Source: UBA4744 sp035282865 (lineage in GTDB: Bacteria; Actinomycetota; Acidimicrobiia; Spongiisociales; UBA4744). Taken from it: 15,181 nucleotides of DNA. Positions within the stretch are counted from its first letter, which is position 1, and the number at the start of each line of letters is the position of its first letter. The stretch covers positions 1 to 15,181 of the forward strand of contig DATEVB010000163.1 in assembly GCA_035282865.1 (NCBI GenBank), in the 5' to 3' direction. Below the pieces are notes generated by a model. That model was not told the DNA's origin. It did no database searches and saw only the letters and a program-made list of their open reading frames with translations. Shown here in pieces: positions 1 through 6,919 of the stretch. The position numbers and the translations under genes are program-made.

Positions 1-1014
1 CTCCGGGGCCATCAGTTGGCTGCTGACATTGACGGTGGTGAGGGTCAGCACCCAAGACGCTCCCGCCACCGTCATCCCGATTGCTGCCATGAGAGTCGAA
101 GGAGCCAGCCCCACCGTAACGCCGGCTACCCCGAAAACTGCGATCGTGGTCGGCACCGCCCGGGCCCCGAGTTTCTCGACAACATGCGGGCGTACCAATG
201 CTCCGATCAGAGCACCCGCCCCCATGAAGCCCAGCAGGATTCCGTAGGTCGTCTCCGAACCGCCCAATTCGCTGGTTCGGTTCGGAAGAGTGGCCTGCAC
301 CACGGCAGAACTGATCGCAAAGAGTGAGACCAAGCCAAGCAGACGCCGGAAGGCCGGCGTGAAGCGCGCGTACCGAATAGATTGAGCGATCGCGTTGGTC
401 ATCGAAGTGCGCTCCAGGGCTGTCAAGCTGAGCCGACTCCCGACCACAGCGATGACGGCGATGACGGCCAGGAAGGAGATTGCGTTGAGGCCGAAGCCCA
501 GTTGGGGACCGGCAGTCGCGACGATTACTCCGCCAAGGGCAGGTCCAATGGCCCGGGCAACGTTGAAGCCTGCCGAGTTGAGAGCGACTGCGCTGGCGAC
601 CATGCCTCTGGGCACGAGGTCGGGGACCAGCGCTTGCCAGGCAGGTAGGTTGAAGGCGACCCCCACCCCCATGACCAACCCCAAACCCAACAGCAGGCCC
701 GGAGTAATGAGGTCGGTGGCGGTGAGAATCGCCATGGCGGCCGCTGAAGACCCCATCAGCAACTGGGCGACGAGCATCACCTTGGTCCGATCGACGGTGT
801 CGGCCACGACCCCCGAGACGAGCGCCAGAAACAGAAGCGGCAGCAGATTGGAGGCGAGCATCAGTCCCACCCACGTGGCCGAGGAGTTGGTGAGTTCTTT
901 CATCAGCCAGGCAGCCGCCACCGTCTGAAAGAACGAGCCGATGTTGGAAAAGAGAGCGGCGATCCAGAGAGCCCGGTAGTAGGGCAGCCGCAGCGGAGCA
1001 ATGGCCTGTGACAT
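1..1014 (-). CDS. MFS transporter, transmembrane secretion effector type (3' end outside window)
   Basis: The minus-strand frame is open from ATG at 1014 to the left edge, giving 338 visible residues without a stop; the C-terminus is missing. The start region (LPYYRALWIAALFSNIGSFFQ, residues 10-30) and the following A-A-A-W-L-M-K-E-L-T segment match what I know of the MFS_3/PF05977 (EntS-like) exporters. The loop 2-3 motif G-x3-AD-x2-DR lies near residues 68-76, and a conserved N-x-A-R-x-IGPALGG segment follows TM4-5. Alternating hydrophobic stretches are consistent with 12 TM helices, about 9-10 of them visible. It probably exports a small molecule or siderophore across the inner membrane; the substrate cannot be read. 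No good Shine-Dalgarno sequence precedes the ATG. It lies 99 bases downstream of the other MFS gene in the same direction, so co-transcription is plausible. Confidence 0.85.
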   Translation of the reverse strand, partial: MSQAIAPLRLPYYRALWIAALFSNIGSFFQTVAAAWLMKELTNSSATWVGLMLASNLLPLLFLALVSGVVADTVDRTKVMLVAQLLMGSSAAAMAILTATDLITPGLLLGLGLVMGVGVAFNLPAWQALVPDLVPRGMVASAVALNSAGFNVARAIGPALGGVIVATAGPQLGFGLNAISFLAVIAVIAVVGSRLSLTALERTSMTNAIAQSIRYARFTPAFRRLLGLVSLFAISSAVVQATLPNRTSELGGSETTYGILLGFMGAGALIGALVRPHVVEKLGARAVPTTIAVFGVAGVTVGLAPSTLMAAIGMTVAGASWVLTLTTVNVSSQLMAPE

Positions 1015-1113
1015 GTTCCCGAGTGTAGGAAGCAACCAGGCTCGTCCGATCGGATCTTCGAGAGGTCCGGGAAGCAATAGCTTTCGATGACTGCCTCGGC
1101 CAAAGCGCCGGCG

Positions 1114-2328
1114 TCAAACGACGGGGGTCGGGTGAGGAATCTCGGGAACCCTGAGCAGCAGAACAATCGCCATCCCGGCCAGTGCCGCCCCGGTGGCGAA
1201 CGCCGCGGCCGGGCCAACCGCTGCATAGATACCGGCGAAAATGAGACTGGCCGGCAGGGCGGCGATCCCGATGGTGCCGTGGTAGAACCCGAAAGCACTC
1301 CCGCGCAGCTGCTCCACCGTCAGTCCCGCAACCCAGGCTCGCTCAACCGGTTCGGTGAGCCCGAAGTACAGCCCATAGGCGAGGAAAACGACGATCAGCC
1401 CCGCCCGGCTCGATACGGCGGCGAACGCAACGTACACCGCGCCGTACACGACCCAGCCGGCCACGATCAACCGTCGGCGGCCGGTACGATCGGACAGCCG
1501 GCCACCCAGGTAGGTGGCTGCCATCTTGACCACATGATGGCCCGCCCAGAGGAGCGCAATCGAGCCGGCCGCCAACCCGGCTTCAGAGAGCCGCAAGAGC
1601 AGGAACGCGTCGGTGCTGTTGCCAAGGGTGAATACCAGGAGAGCCAGGAGCAATCGTCGGAAGTCACCGCCCATCGCCGACCAGTCGCTCGCCAGTGAGG
1701 TGCGCGTCGTGGCCCGACGTTCGCCGAGCCGCGCCGGCTCTCGCACGGCAACCACCAGGACGATCATGACGAGCACGGCCGGGACGGCCGCCAGGAGGAA
1801 CACGCCCCGCAGCGTCATCGCCGGGACCAGCAGGAGACCGGCCGCCACCAGCGGTCCGGCCACCGCCCCGGCGTGGTCCATGGCCCGGTGTAGGCCATAG
1901 GCTGCGCCCAGCCGGTCGAAGGGAGTGACGTCGGCGATGAGCGCATCACGAGGTGAGGTACGCAGCCCCTTGCCCACCCGGTCGGCGAAGCGGAGCAGCG
2001 CCACCACCGGCCATACGGCCGCAGCACCGATGAGCGGCCGCGCGACCCCGGACAGGCCGTACCCCGACACGACGAGGGGCTTGCGTCGCCTTGTACGGTC
2101 GGTCCAACGACCCGAAACGACCTTGAGGAAAGCAGCCGTGGACTCGGCCAGGCCCTCGATCGTGCCGATGGCTACGGCGCCTGCTCCCAACGTGCCGGCC
2201 AGGAACACGGGCAGCAGCGGGTAAATCATCTCGCTGGACAGGTCGGTGAAGAAACTCACCAACCCGAGCGCGATCACCGTTCGGGGCAGGCGCCGGGCTC
2301 GGTGCGGGGGTGGGCCGATCACCTCCAT
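1114..2328 (-). CDS. MFS transporter, FFTDxSSEM subfamily
   Basis: This is a 404-residue major facilitator protein of the normal family length. Residues 26-40 carry FFTDLSSEMIYPLLP, a signature of a widespread but poorly characterised MFS subfamily. Motif A-type loops occur at about 73-83 (G-R-W-T-D-R-T-R-R-R-K) and again in the second half (GGRLSDRTGRRR), as expected for two six-helix bundles. A GKGLRTSPRDALI segment follows TM4. The frame stays open to a TTG at 2481, but that extension is polar and unlike the family. I chose ATG at 2328, about 15 residues before TM1, although only a distant GAGGG stands upstream. It lies 261 bases downstream of pcrA and 99 bases upstream of the second MFS gene, all in the same direction. 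The substrate is unknown; drug or metal efflux is possible. Confidence 0.85.
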   Translation of the reverse strand: MEVIGPPPHRARRLPRTVIALGLVSFFTDLSSEMIYPLLPVFLAGTLGAGAVAIGTIEGLAESTAAFLKVVSGRWTDRTRRRKPLVVSGYGLSGVARPLIGAAAVWPVVALLRFADRVGKGLRTSPRDALIADVTPFDRLGAAYGLHRAMDHAGAVAGPLVAAGLLLVPAMTLRGVFLLAAVPAVLVMIVLVVAVREPARLGERRATTRTSLASDWSAMGGDFRRLLLALLVFTLGNSTDAFLLLRLSEAGLAAGSIALLWAGHHVVKMAATYLGGRLSDRTGRRRLIVAGWVVYGAVYVAFAAVSSRAGLIVVFLAYGLYFGLTEPVERAWVAGLTVEQLRGSAFGFYHGTIGIAALPASLIFAGIYAAVGPAAAFATGAALAGMAIVLLLRVPEIPHPTPVV

Positions 2329-2566
2329 ATTCTTGCTGAAGACGCCCTCGGATTGCCTCTTGTTGGCGATGCTCCTGAGATGCGCTTCGGCTACCTGGTC
2401 GGCCCAGTTGGGGGAGCGCCCGATGCGTCGGGTCGACCTGGGACTTTCTGATGGTGGCGCGGCCGGCTGTCTCCTGCTCAACCGCCGACGGGAGCTGGAC
2501 GGGTATCGACACGGTCCGGGTGGAGACTGTGGCCGGCCCTTCCTGGGTGGCCCGGCATGAGATCGA

Positions 2567-2589
2567 GGTGATCGCCGCCGGTGATCGCC
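2567..2589. repeat. Short direct repeat at the 3' end of pcrA
   Basis: GGTGATCGCC occurs twice (2567-2576 and 2580-2589) with a 3-base spacer, directly after the pcrA stop codon. The surrounding 2329-2589 spacer has no hairpin with a T-tract, and no function is evident. It may be chance in GC-rich DNA. Confidence 0.3.
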
Positions 2590-4833
2590 CTAAACCTTTT
2601 TCAACGGCGCCCACGCCAGGAGTAGCCGTTTCTGTCCCTGGTCGTCGAACTGGACGGTGGCCTCGGCGCGATCGCCCGTACCGCTGATGTCGAGCACCAC
2701 ACCGGTCCCCCACTTGTCGTGGAGGACCCGGTCACCGGTTGAGATCTGCGAAGCGTCGACCGTGGACCGAACGGAGGACGAGCTCGCCTCGTGCTCCACA
2801 CGCCGGCGGCGTTTGTCGATCTTGGTGACCAACTCCTCGGGTATCTCGGAAAGGAACCGGCTGGGCGGGTTGAAGTTGGTGCCACCCCACAACATCCGGC
2901 TCCAGGCGTTGGTCATGAAGAGCCGGTCCTGGGCCCGGGTGATCCCGACGTAACACAGCCTCCGCTCTTCCTCTAGCTCCCGGGGGTCGCCCAGGGCACG
3001 AACGTGCGGGAACACCCCGTCGTCGAGCCCGATGATGAAGATGATCGGGAACTCGAGACCTTTGGCGTTGTGCAATGTCATCAAGGTGACGGTGGCGGAA
3101 CCTTCGTCGAGTTCGTCGATTTCCGCTACCAGGCTGATCGACTCCAGGAACAGCTCGAGACGGCGCGGTCCATCGAGATCGTCCCAGGCCTCGTCGCCGA
3201 TCATCGAACCCTCCGCGCCGATTTCGTACTCCTCGGCCACGGTGACCAGCTCGCGTACGTTCTCGACGCGGCCCAACGCTTCGATCGTCTGCTCCACCTG
3301 GAGGTCGGCCAGGTAGCCGGAGTCCTCGAGTACCGCTTCCACGGCAGCTTTCGGGCCGTTTTCAGCCTTGGCCCGGAGCACATCGATCAGAGCCAGGAAC
3401 TCCTTGACCTGTCTGCGAGCCCGGGTCGACAGGTTCGGTTCGTCGTCAACGCGTACCAATGCGTCATGGAACGACACTTCGAGACTCTGTCCAAAGCGAT
3501 CGAGGTGTCCTATCGACGTGGTGCCGAGCCCTCGCTTCGGGACGTTGATGACCCGTTTCAGAGCGACCTGATCGTCGGGATTGACCAGCACCCGCAAATA
3601 AGCGAGTACATCCTTGACCTCGCGCCGTTCATAGAACTTGACGCCGCCTACCACCGCATACGGGATGCCATATCGTACAAACACCTCTTCGAGCACCCGG
3701 CTCTGGGCGTTGGTGCGATAGAAGATGGCAATGTCGGAAGCCGACCGGCCCTCGTCCTCCAGCGCGTTGATCTGTTCGGCAACGAAGGCAGCCTCGTCGC
3801 GTTCATCCTCAGCTTCGTAGCGGCTCAGCAGGTCCCCTCGTCCCCGATCCGTCCACAAGTGCTTGGCCTTACGCTCATCGTTGTTGGAGATGACCGAGTT
3901 GGCAGCCTCGAGAATCACCTCGGTCGATCGGTAGTTCTGATTGAGGACCACCACCCGGGCGTCGGGGTAGTCGCTTTCGAAGTCGAGGATGTTCCTGATG
4001 TCGGCGCCTCGAAATCGGTAGATCGACTGGTCGCTGTCTCCGACGACGCACAGGTTGCGGTGCCGGGCAGTCAACTGTCTGATGAGCGTGTACTGAGCCC
4101 GGTTGGTGTCCTGGTACTCGTCGACCAGCACATACTGGAAACGGCGTTGGTAGTGGTCCAACACATCGGGAAATGCACCCAACAACTCCACCGTAATCAT
4201 CAGCAGGTCGTCGAAATCCATGGCCGACGCCTCCAGCAGCCGCTGCTGGTACAGCCGGTACACGTCGGCCACCTGTTCGTGATAAAAGCCGGTCCCCTGC
4301 TGGGCAAAAGACTCATAGTCGATCAGTTCGTTCTTGGCGTCGGAGATGGCTGCCCGGATGTTGCGAGGAGGGAACCGTTTTGGGTCCATGTCGAGGTCAC
4401 GCACGCACATCGTGGCCAATCGGAGCGCATCGGCGTCGTCGTAGATCGAAAACGAAGATCTATACCCGAGTCGGGGAGCTTCCCGGCGCAGGATGCGCGC
4501 ACAGGCGCTGTGAAACGTCGACACCCACATCGCCCGCACCGCGCCACCCACCAGGCGCTCCACCCGCTCCTTCATCTCATTGGCGGCCTTGTTGGTGAAG
4601 GTGATCGCCAGGATCGCATGAGGGGGAACACCGAGATCCCGGATCAGGTGGGCAATCCGATAGGTCAGTACCCGGGTCTTGCCCGATCCTGCCCCCGCCA
4701 CCACCAACACCGGTCCCTCGGTGGCCGCCACCGCTTCCCGCTGCACCGGATTCAGCGAATCGAAGAGGGGGGATTGGGCCGGGTCGGCTTCAGCCGCGAA
4801 CAAAGCGTCGTCGGATGAGGCGAAGGATTGCAT
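2590..4833 (-). CDS. pcrA: ATP-dependent 3'-5' DNA helicase, UvrD/PcrA family
   Basis: This is a 747-residue superfamily 1A helicase that unwinds DNA in nucleotide excision repair, replication restart and removal of stalled RNA polymerase. The motifs are in order: Walker A AGAGSGKT (46-53, K52), Ia TFTNKAA (about 78-84), Walker B DEYQD (238-242), III GDSDQSIYRFRGA (265-277), IV NQNYRST (298-304), V TLHNAKGLEF (about 586-595) and VI VGITRAQDRL (629-638). The C-terminus (about 700-745, GDRVLHDKWGTGVV onward) is the Tudor-like domain that contacts RNA polymerase in PcrA/UvrD1. ATG 4833 gives a family-like N-terminus; an in-frame GTG at 4860 would add 9 residues, and neither has a convincing Shine-Dalgarno. 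The gene begins 63 bases after the sensor kinase stop. The actinobacterial name uvrD1 would also fit. Confidence 0.95.
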   Translation of the reverse strand: MQSFASSDDALFAAEADPAQSPLFDSLNPVQREAVAATEGPVLVVAGAGSGKTRVLTYRIAHLIRDLGVPPHAILAITFTNKAANEMKERVERLVGGAVRAMWVSTFHSACARILRREAPRLGYRSSFSIYDDADALRLATMCVRDLDMDPKRFPPRNIRAAISDAKNELIDYESFAQQGTGFYHEQVADVYRLYQQRLLEASAMDFDDLLMITVELLGAFPDVLDHYQRRFQYVLVDEYQDTNRAQYTLIRQLTARHRNLCVVGDSDQSIYRFRGADIRNILDFESDYPDARVVVLNQNYRSTEVILEAANSVISNNDERKAKHLWTDRGRGDLLSRYEAEDERDEAAFVAEQINALEDEGRSASDIAIFYRTNAQSRVLEEVFVRYGIPYAVVGGVKFYERREVKDVLAYLRVLVNPDDQVALKRVINVPKRGLGTTSIGHLDRFGQSLEVSFHDALVRVDDEPNLSTRARRQVKEFLALIDVLRAKAENGPKAAVEAVLEDSGYLADLQVEQTIEALGRVENVRELVTVAEEYEIGAEGSMIGDEAWDDLDGPRRLELFLESISLVAEIDELDEGSATVTLMTLHNAKGLEFPIIFIIGLDDGVFPHVRALGDPRELEEERRLCYVGITRAQDRLFMTNAWSRMLWGGTNFNPPSRFLSEIPEELVTKIDKRRRRVEHEASSSSVRSTVDASQISTGDRVLHDKWGTGVVLDISGTGDRAEATVQFDDQGQKRLLLAWAPLKKV

Positions 4834-4866
4834 GGGTCGATGGTACCCGCCCTGAGTCACCTAATC

Positions 4867-4876
4867 ACACGCGTGT
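4867..4876. promoter_or_regulatory. Perfect 10-bp palindrome upstream of pcrA
   Basis: ACACGCGTGT reads identically on both strands, and the quasi-palindrome extends to T-N-ACACGCGTGT-N-A. It sits in the 63-base gap between the kinase stop (4897) and the pcrA start (4833), where an operator would be expected. It does not fit the actinobacterial LexA box I know (TCGAAC-N4-GTTCGA), so SOS control through this site is not supported. Function is inferred from position only. Confidence 0.3.
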
Positions 4877-4896
4877 AAGCGAGGGAAGGAAGCCGA

Positions 4897-5778
4897 TCAG
4901 TGGATCGTGGCTTCGACTGTCCCATCGGGCCGGACGACCCGCCCTTCCTCATCGGCATCGGCCACCGGGTCGGGCGGCGAGGTTCTGATGGTGAAGCAGA
5001 AGCGGCTGCCGGTAGGGAACCGGTGCTCGTACCAGAGGTCGCCGCCCATCGCTCGACCCAGCCGCAGCGCGATCGGGAGTCCAAGGCCGATCCCTTTGTC
5101 CGAGCGGGCATCGCCCTTCGAGAGCTGCTCGAAGTGGGTGAACACCCGGTCGACGTCTTGCTCCGGGATACCGGGTCCGTTGTCCGACACTACAACCAGG
5201 TAGAACTCGCCGTAAGGACTGCCCTCGACGAGGATTTGATCGCCGCCATACTTGTGAGCGTTCTCGACCAGGTTGCGAAGGACCTGCTGAACGCGCCGCC
5301 GGTCGGCGTACACCGACACCCCACCCGGAATCGCCACCGCCGCCTCGCGGGCCGAGCCCGGCGGCAGGATCGAATTGGTGACATCGTGGGCGACGTCCGA
5401 CAGGTCAAACATCTCCATATCGAGGCGGAGCCGGCCCGCCTCCAGCCTGGGTATCACGAGGACGTCCTCGACCAGCTCCGAAAGATGCACGGCTTGCTTG
5501 TTGATGATGGTCAAGAACTCGTCGACCTCTTCGGCCGGCAGGTGCATCCACGATTCGAGCAACGTGTCGGTGAATCCGGCAATAGAGGTGAGCGGGGTCC
5601 GCAGTTCGTGGCTGACCATGGAGACGAACTCGTTCTTCATACGCCGGGCCTGATTGGCGGACTGGGTGGCGAACTTTTCCCGTCCCCGAGCTGCCCGCAC
5701 CGCGCGAATTGCCGCCACGACGGCAACGGCGGCCACCAACAAGGCGCTGCCGCCTATCAGTTCGGGCAGGTGCTCCAT
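4897..5778 (-). CDS. Membrane-anchored sensor histidine kinase (HisKA-HATPase)
   Basis: This 293-residue protein has one predicted TM helix at about 8-26, so it is anchored by its N-terminus with almost no external domain. A short linker is followed by the H-box FVSMVSHELRTPL (phosphoacceptor H57), N-box NLVENAHKYGG (N173), G1 DNGPG (199-203), F-box VFTHFEQL (about 212-219) and G2 GIGLGL (229-234). All catalytic boxes look intact. There is no PAS, HAMP or periplasmic sensor domain, so the input is probably the membrane, a partner protein, or the linker. The C-terminal 25 residues are acidic and polar. ATG 5778 is the only sensible start because an in-frame TGA lies 6 bases upstream. It lies 142 bases after the GAF response regulator, its likely partner. 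Confidence 0.9.
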   Translation of the reverse strand: MEHLPELIGGSALLVAAVAVVAAIRAVRAARGREKFATQSANQARRMKNEFVSMVSHELRTPLTSIAGFTDTLLESWMHLPAEEVDEFLTIINKQAVHLSELVEDVLVIPRLEAGRLRLDMEMFDLSDVAHDVTNSILPPGSAREAAVAIPGGVSVYADRRRVQQVLRNLVENAHKYGGDQILVEGSPYGEFYLVVVSDNGPGIPEQDVDRVFTHFEQLSKGDARSDKGIGLGLPIALRLGRAMGGDLWYEHRFPTGSRFCFTIRTSPPDPVADADEEGRVVRPDGTVEATIH

Positions 5779-5784
5779 AGCTCT

Positions 5785-5892
5785 TCAGCCTCCAGCTGGG
5801 CAGCGGTATTGCTGTCCATATGAGCTATCGACACGAATCCGGACGAGGTTGAGGCCTTCCGAGGATGCCGCTGAGCACCACACCTCGTACAT
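5785..5892 (-). CDS. Possible 35-residue small protein between response regulator and kinase
   Basis: A short frame starts at ATG 5892 (MYEVWC) and ends with TGA at 5785-5787, six bases before the kinase ATG and in the same frame. The predicted peptide has cysteines at positions 6 and 31 and ends RCPAGG. No Shine-Dalgarno is visible, and third-position GC is lower than in neighbouring genes, which argues against strong coding selection. It could be a translated small protein, a leader coupling translation to the kinase, or simply spacer. I do not recognise a family. Confidence 0.22.
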   Translation of the reverse strand: MYEVWCSAASSEGLNLVRIRVDSSYGQQYRCPAGG

Positions 5893-5920
5893 CTCGACGA
5901 CCGGGCTGGAAGCGCCGCCC

Positions 5921-6919
5921 TCAGGAGTTCGGATCACCGTAGAGCGAGGAGAGGCTGAGCCGGGCCTCCTGCTCCAGCAGTTTCTGGTGTTGATAGGCGG
6001 AGTCGACGACCGCCGCCAGGGGGAACTCCACCATCCGCAACGTGCGGGCCACCTGCGGAGTGAAGACTCCCGGTCGTCGCGAACCTACCGCCAGGATGCC
6101 GAGTACCTGTCCGCGGGATCGCAACCCCATGGCGAAAAAGGAGGGCCACCCTCCGCCTGTGTCTACGTCGGCGAACTCCTCCGTTCCGAAGCGCCACACG
6201 CCCAGCTCTTCGGGGCTCACGGAGATCGAAGCCAGCTGCTCGAGATGACCCGCAGCTAGAGCGCGGAAGTGTTCAAACTCGGGTTTCGACGGTTTGGTAT
6301 CCGTGCGGATGGCGAGCCGGCGCTCGGCAGCCAGTGCAATACCGGCCAGGTCGTAGTCGACGAAACGGCGGATGATCAGCAGGGACTCCTGCAAGGTGGT
6401 GGGAAGGTCCATGGCGCGGGTGGCCATGGTGACGATGTCGTTGACGATGGTGGCATCGAATAGTTTGCGGTCCAGCAGTTCCGTGACCCGGGCCAGCACG
6501 TCGACCTCGTCGATCTGCTGGGCAACGATTTCGCCGGTGCTCAACTCCGATAGCGCCCGGGTGGCCCTCGCCGTTCGAATTGCCGCCAGCAATTCCTCAC
6601 CGAGTGATTCCTTGGTCAGGTATCCGTCTGCTCCCGACTTCTCCGACCAGTAGCGATCCTCGGCAGAGTCGAGAGCGGTCAAGATCAGGACGGGAATGTG
6701 GGCAACCGACCAATCCTCTTTGATGAGCCGGCAAGCAACGTATCCGCTCATGCGCGGCATTTTGATGTCAAGCAGAACCAGATCCGGGGGTTGCGAGTAG
6801 AACTGTTGGATGGCGTCGATGCCGTCCTCGGCAGTGACCACCTCGTAGCCGGCATCTCGAAGAAGTGAGGATACCGCCGCCCTGATGACCGGGCTGTCAT
6901 CGGCAACCAGGATCCTCAC
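5921..6919 (-). CDS. Response regulator, REC domain with GAF-like output
   Basis: This 332-residue protein has a complete N-terminal receiver domain: acidic pair D7/D8, phosphoacceptor D51 in VLLDIKMPRMSG, T81 and K103. A helical linker leads to a C-terminal region of about 190 residues that resembles a GAF fold (LLIIRRFVDYDLAGIAL, later GQVLGILAVGSRR and a terminal helix). No DNA-binding, GGDEF or phosphatase domain is present, so the output is probably ligand-modulated or protein-protein. The GTG start at 6919 overlaps the cheA-like stop as GTGA and has GGAGG about 8 bases upstream. The frame extends upstream to 7048, but that extension lies inside the previous gene and does not resemble a receiver domain. 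The overlap implies translational coupling with the CheA-like kinase. Confidence 0.88.
   Translation of the reverse strand: MRILVADDSPVIRAAVSSLLRDAGYEVVTAEDGIDAIQQFYSQPPDLVLLDIKMPRMSGYVACRLIKEDWSVAHIPVLILTALDSAEDRYWSEKSGADGYLTKESLGEELLAAIRTARATRALSELSTGEIVAQQIDEVDVLARVTELLDRKLFDATIVNDIVTMATRAMDLPTTLQESLLIIRRFVDYDLAGIALAAERRLAIRTDTKPSKPEFEHFRALAAGHLEQLASISVSPEELGVWRFGTEEFADVDTGGGWPSFFAMGLRSRGQVLGILAVGSRRPGVFTPQVARTLRMVEFPLAAVVDSAYQHQKLLEQEARLSLSSLYGDPNS

Noticed and set aside
2329..2481. 51-residue N-terminal extension of the FFTDxSSEM transporter from TTG 2481
   Set aside because: It is polar, low-complexity and has no family counterpart; ATG 2328 gives the normal MFS length.
3004..4818. Plus-strand open frame of 604 codons
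   Set aside because: It is the complementary-frame shadow of pcrA, which shows all helicase motifs on the minus strand.
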